NCBI GenBank assembly: GCA_964423345.1
Contig: CAYREV010000005.1
Span: forward strand, 1-64,000
Direction: 5' to 3'
Source: CAYREV01 sp964423345
GTDB taxonomy: Bacteria > Bacteroidota > Rhodothermia > Balneolales > Balneolaceae
Length of the DNA: 64,000 nucleotides
In this document: positions 1 to 9,708 of the stretch, piece by piece
How the letters are laid out: the number at the start of each line of letters is the position of its first letter
Position numbering within the stretch: the stretch's first letter is position 1
The notes under the pieces: generated by a model
What the model was told of the DNA's origin: nothing
Databases searched by the model: none
The model's input: the letters and a program-made list of their open reading frames with translations, nothing else
Translations under genes and position numbers: made by a program

Positions 1-1458
1 AATAACCTCATTGATATTCATCTGCAACTCTGGGATGTCCAATTGAATGTCGAATTTATCCCTGTCAACTTGCAGCGTTTCCATTACCGTTTGGGTAAGA
101 TCCGATATATATTCCCGGACGTTTACCTGTGAGAAACTAGAGGACTGATATAACAACTCATGTACTTTGGCAATCGCATGGATCCGGTTTATGCTTCGCT
201 CGAGGAGCAGGCGATTCTGACTGCCGGAAGGCAGCTCGTCGATTTCCATGCTCAGGATGCCGGAAATGATGGCCAGGTTATTTTTTACCCGGTGGTGGAC
301 CTCCTGAAGCAGGACACTGTTCTCCTCCTCGACCTCCACGCGGTCGGTAATATCGATGCCATTGCCTAGGATATATTCTCCGCCATCAGATTCGAATTTG
401 GTGCCACAAATATAATAGTGATGTTCTCGGTCGTCGCCGTCCAGCAGGATCGTTTCATACTCGGTATAGCCCTCCGTATACACCTTTTGGAGAGCCTGCT
501 TCGCCTCAGCTTTTTTTCGGGGCGCTACGAATGCTAACACATTGGTTCCCTGGAGTTGCTCGGCCGACACCCCAAAGAGCAGTTCCAGGTGTTGATTTAC
601 TCGCGTGAACGTTTCATCCTCATTAGCGATAAAAAACAAGCCCGGAAGACTGTCCAGGATATGGTCCAGGAGGGTAATTTGTCGGTCAAGCTGCTCTTCC
701 AGCTGTTTTTGCTCCGTAATATCGTGTTCAATAACATCCCACTGGATACTGCCATCGTCAAGTCGACGAGATACCCCTCTCGCGTGAATCCATTTCTGGC
801 GGTCGCTGGGCGTTTGTATTTTAAAGGTGTGATCCCATGGAGTCATATTTTCAGTCGTTGCTTCGATGAACTCTCGCAGCTCCTCGCGATGATCGTCGGC
901 TATTTGTGACCAAATCATATCCGTGGATTCTATCGCCTGCTCCGGGGATATCTCATAGAGATCCTTCAAGCCTTTGCTGGCATAAATCAGCTCTTCGTTG
1001 CCATCCGGATGGAGCCGGTAACGAAGAATGCTCCCCCTTATATTATCTGCTATATCTTGCAGATGCCTTTGCTTATCCTGTAGATCATGTCGGGCTTGCT
1101 TGCTGTCGGTGATGTCTTGTGTGCTACCATATACGCATACGCACTGACCATTTTTCATCACGGGTTTGCCGACGGCCCTGACCCACCGGAGGTTCCCTTT
1201 GGCCGTGATGATTTTAGATTCGACGGAAAACGATTGCCCCTCTTCCATAGCCTTTTTGACTGCTTGTTGCACCTTATCTCTGTGGTCCCCCTCTTTGAAA
1301 AAGGCAAGGGCTGACGCCAAATCCGGCTGGTAGTCAAGGGAGACTTCGTGGAGGCGCTTAATCTGATCAGACCAGTAGAGCTGCTCGTTTTCCACGTCAA
1401 GCTCCCAATGACCAATATTAACTAGTTGGTAGGCTTGTTCTTTGTATTGTTCGTCCAT
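1..1458 (-). CDS. PAS-domain sensor histidine kinase, HisKA_2 type (C-terminus cut by window edge)
   Basis: The frame stays open from an ATG at 1458 to the window edge (486 codons), so the ATPase domain lies outside. Three PAS-like segments are visible, roughly residues 15-125, 130-250 and 255-375, each ending in a PAC-like DITD/DITE stretch. The HisKA_2 dimerisation motif VHHRVKNNLAIISG follows near residue 387, with the phosphoacceptor His at about 388-389. There is no signal peptide or membrane segment, so it should be a cytosolic sensor. HisKA_2 kinases often work in general-stress or light/redox signalling, but the signal here is unknown. No response regulator is visible next to it. The family is certain; the partner is not. 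Confidence 0.9.
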   Translation of the reverse strand, partial: MDEQYKEQAYQLVNIGHWELDVENEQLYWSDQIKRLHEVSLDYQPDLASALAFFKEGDHRDKVQQAVKKAMEEGQSFSVESKIITAKGNLRWVRAVGKPVMKNGQCVCVYGSTQDITDSKQARHDLQDKQRHLQDIADNIRGSILRYRLHPDGNEELIYASKGLKDLYEISPEQAIESTDMIWSQIADDHREELREFIEATTENMTPWDHTFKIQTPSDRQKWIHARGVSRRLDDGSIQWDVIEHDITEQKQLEEQLDRQITLLDHILDSLPGLFFIANEDETFTRVNQHLELLFGVSAEQLQGTNVLAFVAPRKKAEAKQALQKVYTEGYTEYETILLDGDDREHHYYICGTKFESDGGEYILGNGIDITDRVEVEEENSVLLQEVHHRVKNNLAIISGILSMEIDELPSGSQNRLLLERSINRIHAIAKVHELLYQSSSFSQVNVREYISDLTQTVMETLQVDRDKFDIQLDIPELQMNINEVI

Positions 1459-1648
1459 AATGCCTCTCTTTAAAAATAAAAAAGGTGATAATTTTTATAC
1501 ACCTACAATAGCTAGTATACAAAAGGGTGTTGTTATATAAGCCAAATATAAATAATAACTTGCTGAGATGGGATAAGTCAGGGAGTCAATCGCTTGCGGA
1601 GAAACAACCTATAGCGTTCCATCACCGGGCCCATCAAACGGCTGCCTC

Positions 1649-2527
1649 TCACTTCGTACTGCCGGCCTCGTCATTCTCTTTCTTGGCCGCAAAATCATTG
1701 TTTCCCAGTACCTCATACAGGATGGATTGTTCAATATATCCACGTTGGCTAGACTTCACCGGTATACGGATAATCAGGTCTACCTCCCCGGCTGCCGGCA
1801 CCTGTATGGTTACCCGGGGCTCGACGTTTGGGACATCGAGTCCCCTATTCTCGCTGAGCTGCTTCATATGCTGGCGGACCTCATCCAGGTAGGGTTCACA
1901 ATGGCGGTTGGCCGATTCCAAAAAGGCCTCCTGAGCATCGCGCCAGTTGTCCTCACGCTTGAATGGGATGGTAAAGACATGCAGAATGTAATCGTGGGTA
2001 TAGCTCTCGTTGATTACCGGCTCCGAGACGAACAGTGCGTTGGGAATTACCGTCATTCGTCCGGTTCGCTGGTGGGTGATCTTTCCCGGGCCCACCTCCA
2101 GGATAGTGGTGGCCAGCAGGTTTTGGTCGATGACGTCACCCCGGAAATCCTTAACCTGAATACGGTCGCCGAGGTTGAAAGAGCCCGCCCCGGTTTTAAG
2201 TATGGACCCTGTCACACAGAGTATCAGCTCTTTGGTGGCCACCACAAAGGCCACCGCAATAGCCACGATGGAGAGGGCCAGCGTTCGCAGTTCTTCTCCC
2301 CAGATGAACAGGAGACCCAGCAGTAGCAACAGCAACAAACCATTACGGGACTGCACAAGCCAGCGGCGCCTCAACTCGATTGAGGATACCTTGCGTCGGA
2401 TATAACGCGCGGTCAGCCCTCGAAGCACGATGATGGCCAATAGCAGAAATGCCGTCGTTATGAGCATGTAGATAAGAGAGCCGGAAACAGTAAACTCCTC
2501 TAACCAGGAACTGAGATCATCAAACAT
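1649..2527 (-). CDS. MscS-family small-conductance mechanosensitive ion channel
   Basis: A 292-residue membrane protein. Three hydrophobic helices lie near residues 17-38, 62-78 and 82-105. The last is Ala/Val/Ile-rich like the pore-lining TM3 of MscS. A beta-rich domain follows, carrying the typical NLGDRIQVKDFRGDVID segment, then a hydrophilic C-terminal alpha/beta domain. The family opens on hypo-osmotic shock to release solutes, acting in the inner membrane. Length is close to E. coli MscS (286). The start is the only ATG before the first helix. It stands alone between a kinase and a hypothetical gene on the same strand, with gaps of about 190-220 bp, so it is probably transcribed independently. 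Confidence 0.88.
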   Translation of the reverse strand: MFDDLSSWLEEFTVSGSLIYMLITTAFLLLAIIVLRGLTARYIRRKVSSIELRRRWLVQSRNGLLLLLLLGLLFIWGEELRTLALSIVAIAVAFVVATKELILCVTGSILKTGAGSFNLGDRIQVKDFRGDVIDQNLLATTILEVGPGKITHQRTGRMTVIPNALFVSEPVINESYTHDYILHVFTIPFKREDNWRDAQEAFLESANRHCEPYLDEVRQHMKQLSENRGLDVPNVEPRVTIQVPAAGEVDLIIRIPVKSSQRGYIEQSILYEVLGNNDFAAKKENDEAGSTK

Positions 2528-2744
2528 TATTTATGGACCAAATTAATTTTCCACCTTGAAAGTCTGCCTTTATCATAACCTTTTATGGGGATTAAATCAG
2601 CATCTTTCAGAATATGGCTTATGGCGGAACACCAAACAATAAAGACCCGGTGATGATGCCCGGGATATTATTGAAGGATAGGCGGGGTTTTTTTAAGGGG
2701 TTCATCATTCTATCATTCGGGAGCCTGTTTGAAGGCATCGGTGG

Positions 2745-3608
2745 TCAGGCGGCGCCGGTTCGTAAAGCAGAAACGGTACGCCGGTACTCTTCCTGATCCT
2801 GTATTTCAAAATAAGCGCGACCGACGGCGAAAAGAGGACGGGCCGGCAATCGCAGCTCCCCGATGGACGGATTTTCACTGTGGCGCGCAGGTCGGCCCAA
2901 ATCCTTCCCATCCAGACTTGCTGTAGAAGATGCAATCGGAAACATTTTCCGGGGCATTACAATAGCAAAATGACCATTCGGCGCATGGCCCGATAAGGTT
3001 ATATCTCCAAGATCAAATAGCCGGCCACCCAGCTGTTCAAATACTCTTAGCACAAAAGGGTTACGCCACAGAGGTTCGGGTATTGCCCGACTAACCTCGT
3101 TCATACGTTTTATGGCGGGGGGCGCTTCCATAGAGACCTTCCACTGGAGTGAAGGCGCATCCGGGGCTTCCATATCAATTGACAACTCCATCGGGCCGGT
3201 CCAATTGAGCGAGATACGTGCATGGGTGTTTCGCCGGGCAGCAGAACTGTAATAGCGTGGACACGCGATGTCCAGACGCGGCGTATCGGCATAAATGGAC
3301 CAGCTTCCACCGGGAGTGCGGTGCCAGATCGTATGATAGGGAGCAAAGTCATTTTCAGGGAACACCCGGAGCGTTAGGACATGGCCTGTTTCGAACGGTA
3401 GAGCAAAAACTCCGTAACCGCGCACATACTCAAAGCCCGGCAAGGGTGAAGATCGAGCTTTGGGCTCGATGGCCCGCAGTTCTTCAGCCAAATTCAACCC
3501 TGCTCCCATATCTTGATGGGAACCGATATTGATTTCGAAAGTTTCTCGCTGCCCGGAATCAACCGGTCGCTTATTATAATCACCAGTTGATTTTTGTCGG
3601 GTATTCAT
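2745..3608 (-). CDS. Conserved hypothetical protein, possibly beta-rich
   Basis: A 287-residue soluble protein with no signal peptide or membrane helix. Its body (about residues 55-280) alternates short hydrophobic strands with Gly/Pro turns, for example ALPFETGHVLTLRVFPEND and GHFAIVMPRKMF. That pattern suggests a beta-barrel or beta-sandwich such as a lipocalin-like fold, but I recognise no catalytic motif. The first 35 residues are polar and probably disordered, so the true start could lie further in. The length and conserved-looking Trp/Pro/Gly positions argue for a real gene. Function unknown. Confidence 0.7.
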   Translation of the reverse strand: MNTRQKSTGDYNKRPVDSGQRETFEINIGSHQDMGAGLNLAEELRAIEPKARSSPLPGFEYVRGYGVFALPFETGHVLTLRVFPENDFAPYHTIWHRTPGGSWSIYADTPRLDIACPRYYSSAARRNTHARISLNWTGPMELSIDMEAPDAPSLQWKVSMEAPPAIKRMNEVSRAIPEPLWRNPFVLRVFEQLGGRLFDLGDITLSGHAPNGHFAIVMPRKMFPIASSTASLDGKDLGRPARHSENPSIGELRLPARPLFAVGRAYFEIQDQEEYRRTVSALRTGAA

Positions 3609-3685
3609 AACTTCGCGTACTTTGGATTAAAGAAGGAATAGTCAGTCCGGATTTTATTAGTGCTTTTTGATCCTCAGCATTATTT

Positions 3686-4447
3686 CTATTCACTTTCCTC
3701 CTGCTTGTTAACAGTGGCTTTTCGACCGGGCCGGGGAATAAACATAGGTACCTGCTTACGGTATTTCCGGTATTTTTCACCGAACATATTGACCAGATCC
3801 CGTTCTTCCAGCTGCAGGGCGATGAGGATATAGCCGGTCGTTGCCGCCGAAAACAGCAGGTGTCCCACCGTCATTTCCGGGGTAGCCCAAAAAGCGATAA
3901 AAAAGCCCGCCATCAGTGGATGGCGTACATACCGGTAAAATCCCGGAGTCTGGAATTCGGGTTTCTCCAGTCCCCGGCGCTTTAGGAACTCATATACCTG
4001 CTTCAGGCCGAACAGGTGGGCATGGCTGATCATATACGTTGAAATGAACACGATGAGCCACCCCAGGGCGAACAAGCCCCACAGGAGCCAGCGACCTATC
4101 TCCGCTTCTACACTCCAGACTATTGCCGTCATGGGCTGCCATTGCCACATCAGCAGAATCAGAACAGCACTGGCCAGCAGCACGTACGTACTTCGCTCAA
4201 TCGGTTCCGGGATAATTTTGGTCCACCATTTTTTAAAGCCGGGCCGCGCCATTCCACTGTGTTGAATGGCAAACAGGCCCAGGAGTATCAAATTGGTCAG
4301 AAGCGCCGGCCAAAAAGCTCCCGATTCTCCCGTGTCTATGGTCTTCGGTACCCCAAAATCTCCCACAAAACCGATGGCATATAGAAAAGATCCGAAAAAT
4401 ATTACGTAGCAAACAATTCCGTATATAAATGCTAATATTCGTCCCAC
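3686..4447 (-). CDS. mddA: MddA/NnrU-like membrane methyltransferase (methanethiol S-methyltransferase family), copy 1
   Basis: A polytopic membrane protein of about 253 residues with 5-6 hydrophobic helices. It carries the motifs of the isoprenylcysteine-methyltransferase-like MddA family: FVGDFGVPKTID near the N-terminus, QHSGMARPGFKKWW, ERSTYVL, FYRYVRHPLMAGFFIAFWAT, and the SAM-site signature LEERDLV near the end. MddA converts methanethiol plus SAM to dimethyl sulfide in the inner membrane. I placed the start at GTG 4447 because the residues that follow align with the second copy at 12053-12787 and a GAGGTGAGGA ribosome site precedes it. An in-frame GTG at 4477 is the longer alternative. 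The substrate is inferred from the family. Confidence 0.75.
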   Translation of the reverse strand: MGRILAFIYGIVCYVIFFGSFLYAIGFVGDFGVPKTIDTGESGAFWPALLTNLILLGLFAIQHSGMARPGFKKWWTKIIPEPIERSTYVLLASAVLILLMWQWQPMTAIVWSVEAEIGRWLLWGLFALGWLIVFISTYMISHAHLFGLKQVYEFLKRRGLEKPEFQTPGFYRYVRHPLMAGFFIAFWATPEMTVGHLLFSAATTGYILIALQLEERDLVNMFGEKYRKYRKQVPMFIPRPGRKATVNKQEESE

Positions 4448-4596
4448 CTTCCTCACCTCTCTGTTATATTTTTTCACATTAACGTTACGTTTTAACTAAC
4501 AGAAAAGGAGGTAGGATCTCATGAGTCGAGGGTCTCATTTTTGGGAGCAATCAGCCCGATTTTTATGGGACTATGGTCCCATTTAAGGGTATAATC

Positions 4597-5676
4597 CTAC
4601 GATTTGCCGAGTCCGGATTCCCTTGCCAGTACAATAGCCTTTGACCGCGAATCCACCTGCAGCTTACTAAAGATATGGGTGATGTGATTGCGTACGGTTT
4701 TTGGGCTGATGTAAAGGCGGTCAGCTATCTCTCCATTTTTGAGTCCCCTGGCAATCAGATCAAGTACTTCGCACTCCCGGGGCGTCAACTCCGGAAAAAT
4801 TTCAAGTGGGTCCTGTTCCGTTCGTTTTTCTTTGGACCAACCGATAAAATGCCTTACTTCAGCTAAGAACCGTTCCCAGGCAGGGTCATCCTGCAGAAGT
4901 ATGTGATTTTCGCTTTCAAGCGGCACAAACCGGGCGTCGGGAATCAGGGAAGCCAACCTTCGGCCGGACTCAAACGGAACAACCTTGTCTCCCCTGACAT
5001 GAAAAACCAGCGTAGGCACCTTCACTTTTTTAGCAAGGTGTTTCACGTCAATTTTATGGAATGCCTCCCAGAGCGTTGCGGCCATGGCCGGTGAAGTGGT
5101 CTTTCGCTGGAGCTCAGCCAGCCACTTATGTTCCTTTTCTGAAGCTTCGGGCATCAGCAGGTCGGTAAAAATTCTTCGGAATACCCCGGTATCCCCGCGT
5201 CCCCATCCAACTTCGATCATCTCTGACAGGGCTTTTGTCTCCTTCTTCTTTTGCGGCGGAGTTCCCTCAACCAAGTTGCCCCGGCTATAGCTGTCATACA
5301 GAACCAGATGGCTGACGCGTTCCGGATGGCGTACAGCGTAGGCGAGAGCTATGGCCCCTCCCTGGCAAAATCCCAAAAGGGGAAAGCGCTCAATACCGAC
5401 ATCGTCAACAATCGTTTCCAGGTCCCGAACCCATGCCTCCAGGGATTGTTCCCCGACTGTACGATCGGACAGCCCCGAGCCACGCAGATCAAAACGAAGC
5501 AGGGTATGATCTTTAGAAAACTCCCGGAACCAATGAGACCAGATGGGTCCCTTCCAGTCCAGCTCAAGGTGTGTCAGCCAGTTGGCAACCCGTACCAGTG
5601 GCGGCCCATTCCCCGAGGTGGCATAGGCCAGGCTGACCTCATCCGGTGCCGTACAGAAACGTATTTTCTGTTCCAT
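4597..5676 (-). CDS. Alpha/beta hydrolase fused to LuxR-type DNA-binding domain
   Basis: A 359-residue two-domain protein. Residues 1-275 form an alpha/beta hydrolase fold. Its nucleophile elbow reads LGFCQGGA, placing Cys104 where Ser is usual. Asp230 (RGDKVVP) and His258 (ENHIL) complete a plausible triad. Residues 293-355 are a LuxR/GerE helix-turn-helix (LTPRECEVLDLIARGLKNGEIA...KTVRNHITHIFSKL). Such hydrolase-HTH fusions are thought to be one-component regulators that bind or cleave a small molecule. The start ATG at 5676 is supported by a GAGGG-like ribosome site. It lies upstream of the mddA-like gene on the same strand with a gap of about 150 bp, so it may regulate that gene. Confidence 0.85.
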   Translation of the reverse strand: MEQKIRFCTAPDEVSLAYATSGNGPPLVRVANWLTHLELDWKGPIWSHWFREFSKDHTLLRFDLRGSGLSDRTVGEQSLEAWVRDLETIVDDVGIERFPLLGFCQGGAIALAYAVRHPERVSHLVLYDSYSRGNLVEGTPPQKKKETKALSEMIEVGWGRGDTGVFRRIFTDLLMPEASEKEHKWLAELQRKTTSPAMAATLWEAFHKIDVKHLAKKVKVPTLVFHVRGDKVVPFESGRRLASLIPDARFVPLESENHILLQDDPAWERFLAEVRHFIGWSKEKRTEQDPLEIFPELTPRECEVLDLIARGLKNGEIADRLYISPKTVRNHITHIFSKLQVDSRSKAIVLARESGLGKS

Positions 5677-5824
5677 ATGCTCAACCCTCCAAAATAGTAT
5701 GTTTTAAATGTATTAAACGAAGCCTACTATTTCTACTTGAGCCATGCCCTCGAAGGTGATTGGACAGGATGAATTTGGTTTGGATTAGCGTGGGCAACCG
5801 CTTGGAAAATAGGTAAAGAGCAGT

Positions 5825-5983
5825 CTATTTTTCCGCAATAATCCATACGGCATGAACAATACCGGGGATATACCCCAGTAGCGTCAGAATAATATTGATC
5901 CAGAAATGCTTGGTGATTCCCACCTCTAAGAATACGCCCAGCGGAGGTAAAATTATAGCACAAATAATTTTGACGATATCCAT
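5825..5983 (-). CDS. Pmp3/YqaE-family small membrane protein
   Basis: A 52-residue hydrophobic protein made of two membrane helices (residues 4-22 and 28-48) separated by a short loop. It carries the family signatures ILPPLGVFLEVG and LGYIPGIVHAVWII. Family members (yeast Pmp3, E. coli YqaE) sit in the plasma membrane and are linked to salt and membrane-potential stress. I chose the ATG at 5983 because an AGGAG ribosome site sits five bases upstream and the protein then has the usual family length. The longer open frame to 6079 adds a non-homologous leader. It is monocistronic, with a divergent transporter gene upstream. Confidence 0.9.
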   Translation of the reverse strand: MDIVKIICAIILPPLGVFLEVGITKHFWINIILTLLGYIPGIVHAVWIIAEK

Positions 5984-6171
5984 AAGACTCCTGTTTTTAT
6001 TTTCCAAAGGCATGCGGACAGATATTAATTCTCCCAGCATGATGAAACTCAACTTGCAGATCGGACGATCGAAAAGCAAACAGTGAAAGCATTGTTTTTG
6101 CAGTATTTATATTTAAATGCATACTTTATCTGGCAGTTGTGGATTTTAATTGCATATAATCCTTCAAACGC

Positions 6172-8397
6172 ATGGAAAAAGGAATTTCAGAACAGGGCAC
6201 TTTACAGAAACAGGTAGATGAGCAGGCCTCTTCCGTTCAGCAGAAGTACGGCACCTTCGGTGGAGTGTTCGTACCCACCCTTCTGACCATCCTGGGGGTT
6301 ATACTGTTCCTGAGAGAGGGTTGGGTGATCGGTAATGCGGGCCTTTTGGGCGGTTGGCTGATTATCAGCCTCGCTTTTGCAATCGTTGCCTTTACCTCCC
6401 TGTCCATGTCCTGTATCACGACCAATATTCGTATCAGGGCCGGGGGGGCGTACTCCATCATTTCCCAATCCCTGGGCCTGGAAGTAGGCGGAAGCGTAGG
6501 GATCCCCCTTTACCTTTCCCAAACCCTGGCCATCTCCATGTACATTTTCGGCTTCCGGGAGGGCTGGCTCTATATCTTCCCGGGTCATCATGCCCTGTTG
6601 GTGGATGTGGCCGTGTTTGCTTTTCTCTTCGGGGTGGCGTTTGTAAGCGCCAAGCTGGCCTTCAGGGTGCAGTACCTTATCCTGGCCGTCATCATAGCAG
6701 CGCTCGCGTCGGTGGGCGGAAGCGTGTTCACAGGAGGGTTGGAATACGATATACAGTGGTGGGGTGAATTTCCGGGGGGACCGGAGAACGCCTTTGAAGG
6801 GATCAGTTTCTGGGTGGTGTTTGCCGTACTGTTTCCCGCTGCCACGGGAATAATGGCCGGGGCCAATATGTCCGGCGAGCTCAAAAATCCCAAAAAAAGC
6901 ATTCCCCTCGGCACTTTATCGGCCGTCGGAATCAGCTATCTTATTTATATGGCCATCGCATACTGGCTTGCAAAAGTGGCCCCGGTAGAAGAACTGGTCA
7001 GCAATTACAACGTAATGATTGATTATGCCCTGTGGGCTCCGGCCGTACTGGCAGGACTGCTGGGCGCGACCTTCTCCTCGGCGCTGGCTTCTATTGTCGG
7101 GGCTCCCCGCATCCTGCAGGCGCTGGGAGAACACAGGATATTCCCCGGTGGAGAGCTGTTCTCGAGGCGGTCGAAAGGCGGGGAGCCGCGCAACGCCATC
7201 CTGCTGACGGGCGGTATCGTGCTGCTTACCCTACTCCTGCGCGATCTCAATACCATCGCCCCGCTCATCACCATGTTTTTTCTGATCACTTATATGATGA
7301 TCAATTTTGTGGTCTTCATCGAACAGCGCATGGATATGATCAGCTTTCGCCCCACCTTCTCCATTCCCAAATTTGTGCCTGCTCTCGGTACCCTCGGCTG
7401 CCTTTTTACGATGTTCATCATCAATTCCACCTTCGGACTCATGGCCCTGGGTTTTGTGATCGCCGCATACCTGTACCTGGTAAACAGAAAACTCAAGGTG
7501 CCCTACGGGGATATGCGAAGCGGCCTTTTTGTGTCGCTGGCCGAATGGGCGGCCAAGCGGGTTTCAAGCCTTCCCGAAAAAAACGAACGCGCCTGGAAAG
7601 CGAACCTGCTGGTGCCGGTCCGCAGCTCAAGGGAGCTGCGCGGGAGTTTCAGCCTGATTCGCAACCTGGTATATCCCAAAGGATCTATCAAGCTGATCGG
7701 TATGTCGGGGGCGGGAAATCGCAATGAATTGCAGGACTCGCTCATGGACCTGGCCCTGTCATTCAGCCAGGAAGATGTCTATACGCGGTGGACGGTCATC
7801 GATTCGGACAATTTTAGGGAAGCGGTTTTAAACTCCATGCAGACCTTGCAGGGGACCTTTTTCAAACCGAATATCCTTTTTATTCGACTGCCCTTTGAAA
7901 GGACCCATGATGAAGAGATCCATTCCATTATCAATGAAGCCCGGCTAAACCATATGGGTATACAGCTCTATGCCGAGGACCCAGTGGCGCAGCTCGGAAG
8001 AACCGCTTCCATCAATGTGTGGATACGAGAAAAGAGCCCGGACTGGGATCTGAGCATGGACCTCGGCAATATTGATCTGGCTCTGCTGACAGCCTATAAA
8101 TTGAGCATAAACTGGAAGGCCAATATGAGGGTCATAACCGTGGTCGACGAGCCGGAGGTCGACGAGGCGTACCGGTATCTCGAAAACCTGCTGGATGCCG
8201 CACGGCTGAAAGAGGTGAGTACCCATGTAGAGGTCGGCCGATTTAAGGAAGCCCTTAAATCGGCACCGCAGGCCGACCTGGACCTGCTGGGGCTGCCTGA
8301 GGATCCCAATTTGGAGGAGCTCCGATCTTTTGTAAAACTGACCGGTTCTTCCTGCGTTTTTGTTGCCGATTCGGGTAAAGAGAATGTGCTGGCATAA
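6172..8397 (+). CDS. SLC12/cation-chloride cotransporter-type amino acid permease-superfamily transporter
   Basis: A 741-residue membrane protein. Residues 28-470 contain about twelve membrane helices of the APC superfamily. The first begins at FGGVFVPTLLTILGVILFLR, typical of Na-K-Cl and K-Cl cotransporters. FPAATGIMAGANMSGELKNP is the conserved TM6 region of that family. Residues 480-741 form a cytosolic C-terminal domain like the SLC12 regulatory tail, which rules out a plain amino acid permease. It probably moves Cl- with Na+ or K+ for osmotic balance, an inference from family and size. The start ATG at 6172 lies 34 bases inside a Gln-rich polar N-terminus. It is transcribed alone. Confidence 0.85.
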   Translation: MEKGISEQGTLQKQVDEQASSVQQKYGTFGGVFVPTLLTILGVILFLREGWVIGNAGLLGGWLIISLAFAIVAFTSLSMSCITTNIRIRAGGAYSIISQSLGLEVGGSVGIPLYLSQTLAISMYIFGFREGWLYIFPGHHALLVDVAVFAFLFGVAFVSAKLAFRVQYLILAVIIAALASVGGSVFTGGLEYDIQWWGEFPGGPENAFEGISFWVVFAVLFPAATGIMAGANMSGELKNPKKSIPLGTLSAVGISYLIYMAIAYWLAKVAPVEELVSNYNVMIDYALWAPAVLAGLLGATFSSALASIVGAPRILQALGEHRIFPGGELFSRRSKGGEPRNAILLTGGIVLLTLLLRDLNTIAPLITMFFLITYMMINFVVFIEQRMDMISFRPTFSIPKFVPALGTLGCLFTMFIINSTFGLMALGFVIAAYLYLVNRKLKVPYGDMRSGLFVSLAEWAAKRVSSLPEKNERAWKANLLVPVRSSRELRGSFSLIRNLVYPKGSIKLIGMSGAGNRNELQDSLMDLALSFSQEDVYTRWTVIDSDNFREAVLNSMQTLQGTFFKPNILFIRLPFERTHDEEIHSIINEARLNHMGIQLYAEDPVAQLGRTASINVWIREKSPDWDLSMDLGNIDLALLTAYKLSINWKANMRVITVVDEPEVDEAYRYLENLLDAARLKEVSTHVEVGRFKEALKSAPQADLDLLGLPEDPNLEELRSFVKLTGSSCVFVADSGKENVLA

Positions 8398-8429
8398 GGC
8401 CGGATTATTTAAAACCACAAATATCAATC

Positions 8430-8600
8430 ATCAAATGACAAACAAATAACAAGCTTCCATGTTTAAACCCTTGCAAAAAGAACCGCAAAGTTTCAGTGAG
8501 AAATCCCAGCAATCCGTGCAGATCTGTGGCTAATAACAGCGAACAGTGTGCCAGTGACCAGAAACCAGCATTCTACATTCTTTCCCGTATTCCTTCCGGC
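8430..8600. repeat. Degenerate word-like intergenic repeat tract
   Basis: This gap after the transporter gene holds no gene. From about 8505 to 8580 it is built of partly repeated short words: ATCCGTG then ATCTGTGG, CAGCGAACAGTG, and CCAGTGACC then CCAGAAACCAGC. They read like decayed tandem copies of short oligonucleotides. Similar word-like tracts occur in intergenic DNA of related bacteria from memory, which I cannot verify here. No function is assigned. Confidence 0.3.
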
Positions 8601-8603
8601 AAA

Positions 8604-9509
8604 CTAGTTTACAGTAACCTTTTTCAATACTGTTTTCTCACTTCCATGTGGCAATACCAGGGTGTAGCTTCCGGGGTTTGTCACATGTACCGTGACAAAA
8701 CTTGTATCGCCCGGTGGAATGGCCAGGGCACCACCCATCAAATCAGTGGGAGGATCATGGATCTCAAAGTCACGAAGTTCCTTATCCCGCTGTATAGGAT
8801 CAAGCGGCTCGGCAACATACATTCTCCTGTAGGGCGTAGCTTCCTGACTGTCCGGTTCTTCCACATGAAAAGCGATCGTATTTGTTCCGAAGCCCAAAGA
8901 ACCATCCAGTGTGATACCATCCCCGGTGCTGGTAACTTTCATCACGGGCCGGGGCTTGGTGCTTTCGGATGAATCCTCCATAACAGCAATCGACCGTATC
9001 ATTCCCTGAAAGGCATGCCGTCGACCATTCGGAGAAGGGATAAAGCAGGCCATCACATAATTTCCGGGATCCAGCCTGAGGGTTGTTCGTGATACCTCTC
9101 CCGGGGTTATTAATCCCCCGCCTCCATATAATTCCAGTTGACCCATCCATTCAGGATAGGCTTGAGCAACTGCTTTTTCATGTTCTGCAGAATCTATGGC
9201 ACCATTAAGAAGCAATAGTTGCAGGCTATCCAAAGGCTGGATAATCTCACGGTGCACATCCTCATACGTCTTACCCTCCGGCAACCGCTGCAGTGCAAAT
9301 TCGTGGGTCTCCTCACCGCGGTTATCCATTTTGAATGTGGTCCATCCTGAGGGAACAGAGTCAACGACGGCAAAGGCATAGTCATTCATGACTACCTCCA
9401 CCTCGTTGGATTTTTTCCCTTCGCCGTAGGAACTCCCGGAACATGAGATATTTAATAAACCTGATGAGATAATAAGTATTGCTGCAATCCATTTACCTGC
9501 CCTATACAT
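8604..9509 (-). CDS. Cupredoxin-like lipoprotein, copy 1
   Basis: A 301-residue exported lipoprotein. The N-terminal helix ends in the lipobox LNIS-Cys23, so it is probably anchored in the outer membrane or periplasmic face. Two beta domains are visible, about residues 35-180 and 185-300. The first carries a full set of potential type 1 copper ligands: His69, Cys155, His165 and Met170, spaced C-x9-H-x4-M. The second domain has no Cys. The ATG at 9509 is chosen over a longer frame to 9647 because it has an AGAGGA ribosome site and starts the signal peptide. A same-length paralogue lies at 25235-26140. It is divergent from the ArsR-rhodanese gene across a palindrome. Confidence 0.8.
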   Translation of the reverse strand: MYRAGKWIAAILIISSGLLNISCSGSSYGEGKKSNEVEVVMNDYAFAVVDSVPSGWTTFKMDNRGEETHEFALQRLPEGKTYEDVHREIIQPLDSLQLLLLNGAIDSAEHEKAVAQAYPEWMGQLELYGGGGLITPGEVSRTTLRLDPGNYVMACFIPSPNGRRHAFQGMIRSIAVMEDSSESTKPRPVMKVTSTGDGITLDGSLGFGTNTIAFHVEEPDSQEATPYRRMYVAEPLDPIQRDKELRDFEIHDPPTDLMGGALAIPPGDTSFVTVHVTNPGSYTLVLPHGSEKTVLKKVTVN

Positions 9510-9708
9510 AATTATCCTCTCTATTTTATTATTTCTCCTAAACGCCTGGGGGTCATTCTTGTGGGTCCAAACCCGAACCGGCTGATAAAATCCGGCCCCA
9601 AAGCCCATTAAGGGGCCCTTTATAAGTACGACCGTTAAGAGAGGCAATCCTTACAAAATAATCTGCAGATGGCTGAGACCCTTTCGGATTTCCCAGTTCG
9701 ACATCCTT

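Noticed and set aside
8604..9647. Longer frame of the cupredoxin-like lipoprotein starting at 9647
   Set aside because: The ATG at 9509 has a ribosome site and begins a lipoprotein signal peptide; the extension would bury it.
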